Positions 16,518-24,928 of a DNA stretch of 64,000 nucleotides are shown here, piece by piece. The notes beneath the pieces were generated by a model. The model did not search any database, was not told the DNA's origin, and was given only the letters and a program-made list of their open reading frames with translations. The stretch covers positions 62,001-126,000 of the forward strand of contig NZ_PZKN01000003.1 of NCBI RefSeq assembly GCF_003046795.1, read 5' to 3'. Every line of letters begins with the position of its first letter. Position 1 is the stretch's first letter. A program made the position numbers and the translations under genes. This stretch comes from Desulfonatronum sp. SC1 (GTDB lineage Bacteria; Desulfobacterota; Desulfovibrionia; Desulfovibrionales; Desulfonatronaceae).

Positions 16518-17594
16518 ATGCGCATTGAATTGAATCAGGTCAGCAAGGTGTTCAAGAACGCCGTGGCCTTGGACGATATCAGTTTTACCGTGGAATCCGG
16601 GGAACTGGTGGTGATTCTCGGGCCGTCCGGGTGCGGGAAGTCGACGTTGCTGCGGATCGTCGCCGGACTGGACGACGCCAGCTTCGGGACGGTGCGGGTC
16701 GGTGGGCAGGACGTGACGAAATTATCTCCGGATCGACGCGGCATTTCCATGGTCTTCCAGTCCTACGCTCTGTTTCCGCATCTCAATGTCGCGGAAAACA
16801 TCGTTTTTGGGCTGCGCATCCGCGGATTGGGCAAGGCCGAAATCCGAAAACGCCTGGACCATGCCGCGGGCATGCTGGGGCTTGGAGAACTGCTGGACCG
16901 CAAGCCGGCTCAGCTTTCCGGGGGCCAGCGCCAGCGAGTGGCCCTGGGGCGGGCCATCGTCTCGCAACAGCCGATCTGCCTGATGGACGAACCCCTTTCG
17001 AACCTGGACGCGAAGCTGCGCCATGAAATGCGTCGGGAGATCCTGGAATTGCAACGCAAGCTGCGCATGACCATGGTCTATGTGACCCATGACCAAGTGG
17101 AGGCCATGACCATGGCCGACCGCATCGTTCTTCTGGATCATGGCCGCGTGGCTCAGATTTCCTCTCCCGCGGAACTCTATGCCCGGCCTTCCAGCTTGTT
17201 CGCGGCCCAGTTCATCGGCTCACCGCCGATGAACATGCTGGCCCTGGAACCCTTTGGCGAGGGCTGCGCGCTTGCGGGAAGCGAGAGGTTGATTGTCCGG
17301 GGCGGGTGCGAGCCTCTGCTTCTTGGGGTTCGCCCGGAAGACGTCCGCCCGGCTGAGGGTGGAATTCCCGGCGTGGTCATTCGAACGGAGTATCACGGCG
17401 CGGATACCCTGGTCGCCGCCCAGGTGAGCGGGCAGGAAGTGGTCATGCGTTTGTACGGCAAGCACGACTACCAGGCCGGAGATGCGATCCACATGATCTG
17501 GGACCGGGAAAGCAGCCACCTTTTCAGCGTGGAGAGCGGGGAGCGTCGCGAAGGCCTGGAGCCTCGGCTCGTGCTCCCGGAAACCGCCCGCTGA
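16518..17594 (+). CDS. ugpC: Sugar/glycerol-phosphate-type ABC transporter, ATP-binding protein
   Basis: ATPase of a CUT1-family importer. Walker A GPSGCGKST, Q-loop FQSYALFPHLNVAENIVFGL, signature LSGGQRQRVALGRAI, Walker B CLMDEPLSNLD, then the MalK/UgpC-type C-terminal OB domain (about 235-358, with LLGVRPEDVRP). The first gene of a ugpC-B-A-E order that differs from the E. coli ugpBAEC order. Upstream (16330-16370) TTGTAAC and ATGTCGC lie 11 bases apart, a weak Pho-box-like pattern that would fit a phosphate-starvation role. Glycerol-3-phosphate is the likely but unproven substrate; maltose-type sugars are alternatives. Confidence 0.8.
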   Translation: MRIELNQVSKVFKNAVALDDISFTVESGELVVILGPSGCGKSTLLRIVAGLDDASFGTVRVGGQDVTKLSPDRRGISMVFQSYALFPHLNVAENIVFGLRIRGLGKAEIRKRLDHAAGMLGLGELLDRKPAQLSGGQRQRVALGRAIVSQQPICLMDEPLSNLDAKLRHEMRREILELQRKLRMTMVYVTHDQVEAMTMADRIVLLDHGRVAQISSPAELYARPSSLFAAQFIGSPPMNMLALEPFGEGCALAGSERLIVRGGCEPLLLGVRPEDVRPAEGGIPGVVIRTEYHGADTLVAAQVSGQEVVMRLYGKHDYQAGDAIHMIWDRESSHLFSVESGERREGLEPRLVLPETAR

Positions 17595-17676
17595 TCGATG
17601 GTGGGACGGCTTGACGAATGTCCAGGGGCATCTTTTCGGCCTCTTCAACCAGAAACCAGATACAAGGAGAGCTTAC

Positions 17677-18957
17677 ATGCGCCTTATCGCGACCGCCATG
17701 GTTTTTTGCCTGCTGCTTATGATGAGCACGTCGGCCCTGGCCCAGAACGTCAATCTGACCATGTACTACCCCGTGGCCGTGGGGGGGCCGATCACCAAGA
17801 TCATCGACGACATGATCGCCGATTTCCAGAAGGACAATCCGGGGATCACGGTCCAGGCCGTGTACGCCGGGAACTACGACGACACGCGGACCAAGGCCCT
17901 GGCCGCACTCAACGCCGGGGAGCCGGTGCAGCTTTCCGTGCTGTTTTCCATCGACGTCTTCGACCTGATGGATCAGGATGTAATCGTGCCTTTTAATGAT
18001 CTGGTCGCCACGGACGAGGAGCGCCAATGGATGGGAAGCTTCTATCCCGCGCTGATGGAGAACAGCACGGTGGACGGCAAGGTATACGGCATTCCGTTCC
18101 AGCGCTCGACCATCGTGATGTACTATAACAAGGATGCGTTCCGGGATGCCGGACTGGACCCGGAGAGCCCGCCGGCCACCTGGGACGAAATGGTCGAGGC
18201 GGCCAAGAAGCTGACCAAACGCGACGCCTCGGGCAACGTGACCCAGTGGGGCGTGCACGTCCCGTCCTCGGGATATCCCTATTGGATGTTTCAGGCCTTT
18301 GCCATGCAGAACAACCAGGTGCTGATGTCCGGTGATGGCACAGAGGTATACTTTGACCATCCGGCTGTGGTGGAAAGCCTGGAATTCTGGCGTGATTTGT
18401 CCCATACCCACGACGTGATGCCCAGGGGCGTGATCGACTGGGGAACGCTTCGCCAGAAATTTCTGGAGGGCAGCACGGCCATGATGTGGCACACCACCGG
18501 CAACCTGACTCCGGTGCGCAATGAGGCCCGTTTTGATTTTGGAGTGGCCATGCTTCCGGCCAAGCAGCGTCGCGGCAGCCCCACGGGTGGCGGCAATTTT
18601 TATGTGTTCAAGCAGGCCAGCGCCGAGGAAAGGAAGGCGGCTTTGCAATTCATTCGCTGGATGACCTCGCCGGAGCGGGCCGCGGACTGGTCCATCGCCA
18701 CCGGATACGTGGGTGTTCGCCCGGACGCTTACATCACCCCCGCGTTGTCCGAGTATGTTGAAGGCTTTTCCGCGGCGGCCGTGGCCCGGGATCAGTTGGA
18801 GTACGCCACGGCGGAATTCTCCACCTATGAGACGGCCCGGGTGAAGAAGTTCCTGGACGACGCCATTCAATCGGTGCTCACCGGGCAGGCCCAGCCGGCC
18901 CAGGCTCTGCAAGGCGCTCAGGCCGCGGCTGAGCGCGTGCTGCGCGCGTACAAATGA
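17677..18957 (+). CDS. ugpB: ABC transporter substrate-binding protein (UgpB-like)
   Basis: Periplasmic binding protein of 426 residues with a signal peptide ending ALA|QNV. The mature protein is a family 1 solute-binding fold. The stretch AVYAGNYDDTRTKALAAL resembles the YKGNYEQSL segment of E. coli UgpB, and VMYYNKDAFRDAGLDPESPP matches its hinge region, so glycerol-3-phosphate or glycerophosphodiesters are plausible ligands. The ATG at 17677 follows AAGGAGAG. A strong hairpin follows the gene, as often happens where a binding protein must outnumber its permease. Confidence 0.8.
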   Translation: MRLIATAMVFCLLLMMSTSALAQNVNLTMYYPVAVGGPITKIIDDMIADFQKDNPGITVQAVYAGNYDDTRTKALAALNAGEPVQLSVLFSIDVFDLMDQDVIVPFNDLVATDEERQWMGSFYPALMENSTVDGKVYGIPFQRSTIVMYYNKDAFRDAGLDPESPPATWDEMVEAAKKLTKRDASGNVTQWGVHVPSSGYPYWMFQAFAMQNNQVLMSGDGTEVYFDHPAVVESLEFWRDLSHTHDVMPRGVIDWGTLRQKFLEGSTAMMWHTTGNLTPVRNEARFDFGVAMLPAKQRRGSPTGGGNFYVFKQASAEERKAALQFIRWMTSPERAADWSIATGYVGVRPDAYITPALSEYVEGFSAAAVARDQLEYATAEFSTYETARVKKFLDDAIQSVLTGQAQPAQALQGAQAAAERVLRAYK

Positions 18958-18973
18958 TTGTGTTGTGATGGCC

Positions 18974-19003
18974 CGCCCCGGTCCGGTACTTCGGATCGGG
19001 GCG
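18974..19003 (+). promoter_or_regulatory. Intercistronic hairpin between ugpB and ugpA
   Basis: CGCCCCG and CGGGGCG with inner TCCG/CGGA pairs form a GC-rich stem of about 11 pairs without a T-run. It probably protects the ugpB end of the transcript from decay or reduces read-through, rather than ending transcription fully. Confidence 0.55.
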
Positions 19004-19052
19004 ATCCCATCTCAATGGTTTCCCTTTCTTCTTTGCGGCGCGAGGAGTGACG

Positions 19053-19928
19053 GTGTATCGGGTTTCCAATCAAGTGTACGGATGGCTGCTCTTTTTTCCG
19101 GCAGCGGTGATGTTTTTTCTCTTCACCCACTTCCCGATTCTGGCCACCCTGAAGGCCAGCTTTTTCTCCACTCCTCGTGGTGCCCGTCCGGCCAGGTTTG
19201 TTGGGCTGGAAAACTACCGGGTGATGTTTGATGATCCGGTGTTCTGGAAGGTCCTGGGCAACAACTTCATCTTCGCCGCGGGAACCATTCCGCTGAGCAT
19301 CGGCCTGGCCTTGCTGATGGCCGTCTGGGTCAACGGCAAGCTGTCCGGGCGTAGCATCGTACGCACCGCGTACTTCACGCCCACCGTGCTGCCCATGATC
19401 GCCGTGGCCAACATCTGGCTCTTTTTCTACACCCCGCAGATAGGGCTGCTGGACGGCTTGACCGGGCTGCTCGGCTTTCCCAGCCGCAACTGGCTGGGCG
19501 AACCGTCCACCGTGATGAGCTGTTTGATCGTGATGACCATCTGGAAGGAGGCCGGTTTTTTCATGATCTTTTATCTGGCGGCGCTGCAGTCCATCTCTCC
19601 GGAGCTGCAGGACGCGGGGCGGATCGAAGGGGCAGGAAGATGGTACTTCTTTCGCCGGGTGACCTGGCCGCTGCTGATGCCCACCACGGTGTTCATCCTC
19701 TTCAATGCCGTGATCAATGCCTTCAAGCTGGTAGACCACCTGTTTATCATGACCAAGGGCGGCCCGAACAACGCCTCTTCGCTGCTGCTGTACTACATCT
19801 ATGAAGTGGCCTTTTCCTTCTGGGATACCGCCTATGCCTCCACCCTGACCATGGCCCTGCTGGTCGTCCTGGCTGTTTTGGCCCTCAGCCAATTCGTTTA
19901 CCTCGAACGGCGGACCCACTACCAATGA
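19053..19928 (+). CDS. ugpA: ABC transporter permease (UgpA-like)
   Basis: Inner-membrane subunit, 291 residues, six predicted spans, and the EAA loop LQDAGRIEGAGRWYFFRRVTWPLL that contacts the ATPase. The GTG at 19053 is chosen because AGGAG lies five bases before it; a GTG six bases earlier would sit on top of that site. Overlaps ugpE by ATGA. Forms the permease dimer with the next gene. Confidence 0.85.
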   Translation: MYRVSNQVYGWLLFFPAAVMFFLFTHFPILATLKASFFSTPRGARPARFVGLENYRVMFDDPVFWKVLGNNFIFAAGTIPLSIGLALLMAVWVNGKLSGRSIVRTAYFTPTVLPMIAVANIWLFFYTPQIGLLDGLTGLLGFPSRNWLGEPSTVMSCLIVMTIWKEAGFFMIFYLAALQSISPELQDAGRIEGAGRWYFFRRVTWPLLMPTTVFILFNAVINAFKLVDHLFIMTKGGPNNASSLLLYYIYEVAFSFWDTAYASTLTMALLVVLAVLALSQFVYLERRTHYQ

Positions 19929-20740
19929 TCACCGCCAGACTCTCCCACTACCTGGAAAGCCTCGGGGCCTGGCTCCTGGCCCTGATCTGGGCCGGGCCGC
20001 TGCTCTACGCGGCCTGGGCTGCCTTTCACCCCCCGGCCTACATCGCCAATTTCGATCTTTTTGCTCCGCTGACCCTGGACAACTTTCGCACGGCCTGGAA
20101 TACCGCTCCCTTTGCCCGATATTTTCTAAATTCCTTTGCCTACGTGAGCATGACCCTGGCCGGACAGTTCTTCTTGTGTACCCTGGCTGCTTTCGCCTTT
20201 GCCCGGTTCGAATTTCCCGGACGGGACATCGCCTTCATGCTTGTCCTGGTGCAGTTGATGATCATGCCCGATCAGTTGATCGTGAAGAATTACGAATTGA
20301 TGAGCCGCCTGAACCTCGTGGACACCACGGCGGCGATCTCCCTGCCGTACATGGCCTCGGCCTTCGGCACCTTCCTGCTGCGCCAGACCTTTAAGCAGAT
20401 CCCCAGGGAACTGGAGGAGGCGGCCCGGGTGGAGGGCGCGGGCTGGCTGCGGGTGCTCTGGAAAGTCTACGTCCCCCTGGGCAAGCCCACCTACATCGCC
20501 TACGGCCTGGTTTCGGTGAGTCACCACTGGAACAACTTTCTCTGGCCCCTGGTGATCACCAATTCCGTGAACACCAGGCCCCTGACCGTGGGATTGGCCA
20601 TTTTCGGGGCGCCCGAATCCGGAGTCAATTTCGCCATCATCACGGCGGGAACATTGATCGCCGTCGCACCGTTGCTTATCGCCTTTCTGCTGTTCCAGCG
20701 CCAGTTCGTGCAGAGCTTCATGCGCTCGGGCATCAAGTGA
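19925..20740 (+). CDS. ugpE: ABC transporter permease (UgpE-like)
   Basis: Second permease of the CUT1 importer, 271 residues, six spans. The EAA loop is LEEAARVEGAGWLRVLWKVYVPL, and LVSVSHHWNNFLWPLVI is the conserved segment following it in MalG/UgpE proteins. It is coupled to ugpA by a 4-base overlap. It is the last gene of the operon. No classical terminator follows; the multi-hairpin element at 20826-21039 may take that role. Confidence 0.85.
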   Translation: MITARLSHYLESLGAWLLALIWAGPLLYAAWAAFHPPAYIANFDLFAPLTLDNFRTAWNTAPFARYFLNSFAYVSMTLAGQFFLCTLAAFAFARFEFPGRDIAFMLVLVQLMIMPDQLIVKNYELMSRLNLVDTTAAISLPYMASAFGTFLLRQTFKQIPRELEEAARVEGAGWLRVLWKVYVPLGKPTYIAYGLVSVSHHWNNFLWPLVITNSVNTRPLTVGLAIFGAPESGVNFAIITAGTLIAVAPLLIAFLLFQRQFVQSFMRSGIK

Positions 20741-20825
20741 TTCAGAGGGGCTCATTGCAAATGGGGAGGAGATCGGCCTATTGCCGGGCATCCTAATTAT
20801 CTGCCCATTTTCATTCTCAAAATAT

Positions 20826-21039
20826 GAACCGCCCGCTTCGCTCATGGAAGGCTCCAAGGTCTCCAAGATAAAGATTTTGGAAAGCAAGGAAGAAGCTGCT
20901 TTCCAAAATCATTGGCTCTCCCTGTCGGAGGGATTATCACCGCCGATAGGCGGCGAGTCTTTTGGCTTCCGCATCTTTCCAGCGGAAGGCAAAAATCTCT
21001 TCTTGGCGTACTCCGAGCCTTGAGCGAAGCGGGCGGTTC
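20826..21039. repeat. Multi-hairpin element with 19-base terminal inverted repeats
   Basis: Perfect inverted repeats GAACCGCCCGCTTCGCTCA (20826-20844) and its complement (21021-21039) bound about 214 bases. Inside are a 14-base stem (GATTTTGGAAAGCA with TGCTTTCCAAAATC, about 20874-20913), a CGCCGATAGGCGGCG palindrome and a GCTTCCGC/GCGGAAGGC stem. There is no coding frame of note. No target duplication is visible. It lies between convergent ugpE and the molybdopterin gene and could be a MITE, a structured RNA or a shared terminator. Confidence 0.6.
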
Positions 21040-21045
21040 AGGTTC

Positions 21046-23832
21046 TCATGCCTCAACAGGCCTTGAGCCATCCTCTCTATCCTTTCCCCAAGCCTCCGCA
21101 CCCTCGCCACAAAGCCGGAGCCACGCCAGGGCGGCCTTGTCGCAAAAGGCCGTCGCGTCGGCGAGGAGCAGCGGGAGGCGTCTGGCCAGGTCTGTATAAT
21201 ACGCATCGGGGAACTGGTCCTGGTAGACGCGGTAGACGGGAATGGCTCCCTGGCGAAACAACGTCAGCCAGTCGGCGAGAATCCTTGAATCCGCCTCCAG
21301 GTGGAATTGGAAGCCGTACGAGGCGCGGCCGACCCGGAAGCACTGGTTGGGACAGGCCTCCCCCTGGACAAGCAGGGTCGCGCCGGGGGGCAGGGTGAAC
21401 GAGTCCTCGTGGAATTCCATCAGGGGGGGCAAGGGCAGGGCCGCGCCGATGACGGGGTCGTCCCCGGCCGCCGGGGTTGGGTGGTGCTGAACGAACCCGA
21501 ACTCCAGGCCGGAAAGGGTGTAGGTGGTTCCGCCGTGGGCTCGGGCCAGCAGTTGCGCTCCCAGGCAGATGCCGGCCACGGGGCGGTGTGCCGCGTCAAA
21601 GGCGCGCATCAGGTCCATGAGCCGGGGAAAGTGCGGGGACGAGGCGTCGTCAAAGGCGTGTTGCGGCCCTCCCAGGACCACGAGCCCGGCGAAGTCTTCC
21701 GGTCCTTCGGGCCAGTTCGACAGGACGTCGCCGTCCGAGGGCCTCAGGGTGGTTACTCGCGCGCCCCGGCGGAGAATGGCCTTGACGAAGTTGCCTCCCG
21801 GCGCTTGCGGACTGTGCTCGATCACGAGGATGGGAACGTCCTGAACGTCCTCGGCGGGCCAAGCGGCCACGGCCACCCGGGTCTCGTAATAGGGGCAGCC
21901 GTCGCCGACCCGACTGGCCATGTCCCGGGTCAACCGGTTCAGACCGTGTTCTCCTTTGACCCACCCGCCCCGTTCGGCCACGAGGATGTCCTCGCGCAGC
22001 TCGAGGTCGACGCTGAGGCGGGCCTTGACCGCTCCATGTGGACTGAAGACCTTGACCAGCCGACCTTGTTCAAGCCCCAGCCCGGCGGCCTGGCGCGCGG
22101 ATAGAACGACCGCGGGCAGCGGTTCATGGTCCGCCAGGGTCCGTTCCGAGCAAATGGCGTCATGGGGGGCGACGGTGAGCAGGGTGTAGGGGAATTCCGG
22201 AGTCTCCGGAGAAGGCTCGGCCTCGTCCAGGCGCTCCAGGAAGCGAAACTTCCCCGAAGGAGTAGGAAATCTACGGTCCGCGTAGGGAACCATGGGCGCG
22301 TTGACCCGGAAGGGACGACTTCGCAGCGCCTGCAAGTCCCCGCCCTGATCCCGGCCCTGTTCTCTAAGAGGCGCGCAGACGGCTTCCAGCCACTCTTCCA
22401 GCCCTCGGCGATATTCCGAAGCAAAGGGAAACCGTCGCGCCAGTTCCTGAAACATCCAAAATTCCGACCGGCACTCGCCCACCGGCTCGATGACCTTGTT
22501 CACCGCGCCGACGTAATTGTGGCCGTAGCTGGCCATGACGTCCTGTTCTTCCAGAAACGTGGTCGCGGGGAGAAAGACATGGGCATGGTCCGCGGTGTCG
22601 TCCAGAAAATGACCGCTGTAGACCACGAATTCCGTTTGCCGAAAGGCCCGGCTGACCTTGTCGGTGTTGGGGGCCATGCATACGGGGTTGGCCGCGGTGA
22701 CGAAGATCATCCGGATTTTCGGGTTGGTCGCGTTCAGGATCTCCTCCCCGATCCGAGGCATGAGCAGGGTGCGCCTGGGTGGATGCAGCTCGTCTCCCCA
22801 AAAGCGCTGGTCATAGGGTCCGTATTCCTCAAAGCCTTGACTGACGCCGCCTCCAGGGATGCCCAGATTGCCGCTGAGCGCTCCCAGGGCGTCGATGGCC
22901 TGGATGGACTGATGGGCCAGGGCGTGCCGGTGCAGCCCCCAGCCGAGAAGAATGGACGTAGGCTTGGCGGTGATCAGGGTGTCGGCGATAAGTTGAGCCT
23001 GATCCTCGCAAACCCCGGCCCGGTTGCAGAGCTGATCCAGGCTGAACCGCTCCGCCAAATTCAGAAAATCCCGCACTCCCTCGGCGTGCCGTTCCAGGAA
23101 TGGTTTGTCCTCGGCCCCGGCGGCCAGGATCAGCTTGGCCGCGGCCAGGGCCAGGAAGACGTCGCGGCCGGGGCGCACCGCGATATGGTGATCCGCCAGG
23201 GCCGCGGAACGGGTTCGGGCCGGGTCGACCAGCAGAACCGGCCCGCCGCGTCGGCGCAGATCCCGGATGATCGGAACCAGACCGGCGTTGGTGGAAACCG
23301 GATTGCGGCCCCAGAGAATCATGGACCGGCTGTTGGCGTGATCCAGCGGGTCATGAGAGACCCGGTCGCCGACACTGAGATTCTGGGCCGCCTGACCCGT
23401 CCCGCCGCAGAGGGAGCCGCGCAGGGTGGTCACGCCGCCCAGCAGGCTGAAGAAATAGCGGTTGAGCAGCTTCAGAGCCGTACGCTCCCCATATCCCTGA
23501 TAGTAGAGGATGGCTTCCGGACCGGATTCGGCGATCAAGGTTTTGATCCGCTCGGCTACGAGGTCCAGGGCCGCATCCCAGGTCACGATCTCCCAGCGCC
23601 CGCCGCGTCGGATCATCGGGGCCGTGACCCGTTCCAGACTGTAGACCCGCCGAACGTACAGCGCCTTCTTCCCGCAGGCCGCCCCCCTGGTCAGCGGATG
23701 CTCAGGGTTCCCGCTCAACCGGACCAGGCGTCCGTTCTCCACGGTTGCCAAAAGCCCGCAGGTGCTGGGGCAGTCACGGGTGCATGTCGTTGGGATGATT
23801 GTTTTCATAGTCCTGATATTGTTCGCTTCCAT
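21046..23832 (-). CDS. Molybdopterin oxidoreductase fused to a class I glutamine amidotransferase domain
   Basis: A 928-residue fusion. Residues 1-650 are a DMSO-reductase-family molybdenum enzyme: [4Fe-4S] ligands C17, C21, C25 and C53 (CTRDCPSTCG ... AACGKK), a likely Mo-ligand cysteine in GSLCGGTGQ (C142), and the C-terminal dinucleotide-binding domain around PSGKFRF. Residues about 667-860 are a GATase1 domain with the full triad: nucleophile C756 in GICLGAQLLA, and H844 and E846 in FQFHLEAD. No Tat signal, so it is cytoplasmic. The electron partner and substrate are unknown. ATG 23832 has GAGG nine bases upstream; ATG 23808 is an alternative. Monocistronic. Confidence 0.85.
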   Translation of the reverse strand: MEANNIRTMKTIIPTTCTRDCPSTCGLLATVENGRLVRLSGNPEHPLTRGAACGKKALYVRRVYSLERVTAPMIRRGGRWEIVTWDAALDLVAERIKTLIAESGPEAILYYQGYGERTALKLLNRYFFSLLGGVTTLRGSLCGGTGQAAQNLSVGDRVSHDPLDHANSRSMILWGRNPVSTNAGLVPIIRDLRRRGGPVLLVDPARTRSAALADHHIAVRPGRDVFLALAAAKLILAAGAEDKPFLERHAEGVRDFLNLAERFSLDQLCNRAGVCEDQAQLIADTLITAKPTSILLGWGLHRHALAHQSIQAIDALGALSGNLGIPGGGVSQGFEEYGPYDQRFWGDELHPPRRTLLMPRIGEEILNATNPKIRMIFVTAANPVCMAPNTDKVSRAFRQTEFVVYSGHFLDDTADHAHVFLPATTFLEEQDVMASYGHNYVGAVNKVIEPVGECRSEFWMFQELARRFPFASEYRRGLEEWLEAVCAPLREQGRDQGGDLQALRSRPFRVNAPMVPYADRRFPTPSGKFRFLERLDEAEPSPETPEFPYTLLTVAPHDAICSERTLADHEPLPAVVLSARQAAGLGLEQGRLVKVFSPHGAVKARLSVDLELREDILVAERGGWVKGEHGLNRLTRDMASRVGDGCPYYETRVAVAAWPAEDVQDVPILVIEHSPQAPGGNFVKAILRRGARVTTLRPSDGDVLSNWPEGPEDFAGLVVLGGPQHAFDDASSPHFPRLMDLMRAFDAAHRPVAGICLGAQLLARAHGGTTYTLSGLEFGFVQHHPTPAAGDDPVIGAALPLPPLMEFHEDSFTLPPGATLLVQGEACPNQCFRVGRASYGFQFHLEADSRILADWLTLFRQGAIPVYRVYQDQFPDAYYTDLARRLPLLLADATAFCDKAALAWLRLCGEGAEAWGKDREDGSRPVEA

Positions 23833-24162
23833 CAAAGAATACCTCAGCCCTTCGCGAAAGCCGGAGGTATGCGGGGAAGTCGCTCCAGTATTTACCTGAA
23901 GTTCTCGGGGAACACGGAATAGAGATTTTTCTTGAAATATTGAAGGTGGTTGAGTTTGTTGGTCACCCGGCTGGCGATAAAGCCTTGCCAAGCCCTTTTG
24001 TCGCTGAACCAACAGCGAGCCGTAATTCCACCGTAGCCAAGCGGCTTACGATAAGGCGGTATGGCTACTTGATGCAACAGCGAGGGGTGTCTCCGACGGC
24101 AGGTATTCAAGAGACGTGCCCGGCTTTTTTGAGCAGATACAAGCCGAAGCGCGTCAGTAACC

Positions 24163-24202
24163 AGTTTCCATCCGGAAACTGTTTTGTTTCCGGATGAAAA
24201 CT
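24163..24202. repeat. Palindromic repeat (GTTTCCGGATGAAAA family), copy 1
   Basis: AGTTTCCATCCGGAAAC and GTTTCCGGATGAAAACT form a 17-base near-perfect hairpin with a six-base loop. The same unit occurs as a hairpin at 60088-60130, and one arm occurs at 59945-59960. Here it lies downstream of the DksA-like gene, where it may serve as a REP or terminator. Confidence 0.65.
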
Positions 24203-24252
24203 AGCCAGAGGCGCGCTTCGGGATCGTGTTGGGAGTCGACGACGGCGTGCTC

Positions 24253-24624
24253 TCAGGCCCAGGCCAATGCGCCCATGGCGGACTCCTGTTCCCGTTCCTG
24301 CTGACAACACACGCACAGGGTGGAGGTGGGGTGGATTTCCAGGCGCTTGAGGGGGATATGCTCGTCGCATTCCTGGCAAACACCGTAGGAGCCGTCGTCG
24401 ATGCGGGACAGCGCGGCCAGAACTTGCCGCGTCAGGTTCCTTTCGCGCTGACCGATCAGGATCAGCATGTGTCGATCCGATTCCAGGGAGGCCCGGTCGT
24501 TCAGATCCGGGCAAGCCTGATAGATTCCGCTGATCGCCTCAGCCGTGGCCGTGCCTTTGTCCCGAATCTGATCCATCAAGCCGTGCAACAGGTTCCGAAA
24601 CACAAACAGTTGATCGTGGGTCAT
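24253..24624 (-). CDS. TraR/DksA family zinc-finger regulator
   Basis: Cytoplasmic protein of 123 residues. DksA relatives enter the RNA polymerase secondary channel and modulate initiation, often with ppGpp. The C-terminal C4 zinc finger CQECDEHIPLKRLEIHPT...CVCC (about 81-107) is intact, and the preceding helices include RQVLAALSRIDDGSYGVC, the usual lead-in. The N-terminal coiled coil is shorter than in E. coli DksA. The ATG at 24624 follows AGGAGGG. Direct targets are unknown. Confidence 0.85.
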   Translation of the reverse strand: MTHDQLFVFRNLLHGLMDQIRDKGTATAEAISGIYQACPDLNDRASLESDRHMLILIGQRERNLTRQVLAALSRIDDGSYGVCQECDEHIPLKRLEIHPTSTLCVCCQQEREQESAMGALAWA

Positions 24625-24862
24625 AAACGTTCCCTCCTGGTTTATTTCAGAACATCAGTACCAGGGGCGCGTGACGAAAACATGTCGGGAATGCGACGTT
24701 TTCGCTGTCATTGCTGATGTTGATGATGCGTCCCGCCAGCTCTGAGCCCAGGTCATGCACGACGAAAACTTGAATCCACGTCGCGGGCGTTACGTGTCGC
24801 GAAGCCGGGCGGGGGTAAACGGCGGTTGGAAAGGGGGTCTTGTCCATTTCTTTCAAGTCAAA

Positions 24863-24902
24863 CGAAAGCCGACCACGTTCAAGAAGACGCGGTCGGCTTT
24901 CG
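24863..24902. terminator. Terminator downstream of the PIN-PhoH gene
   Basis: Arms CGAAAGCCGACC and GGTCGGCTTTCG (12 perfect pairs) around a 16-base loop, between the DksA-like gene and the PIN-PhoH gene. T-runs are short on both sides. About 200 further bases of this gap (24625-24862) show nothing else recognisable. Confidence 0.6.
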
Positions 24903-24928
24903 GCGTTTGGAGGCGTCGTCATGCGCTG

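Noticed and set aside
22126-23922. A 598-codon frame antisense to the molybdopterin gene
   Set aside because: The opposite strand encodes an unmistakable molybdoenzyme; this frame is its shadow.
24647-24922. 91-codon frame between the DksA-like and PIN-PhoH genes
   Set aside because: Overlaps a terminator hairpin, has no homology that I recognise and lacks a start signal.
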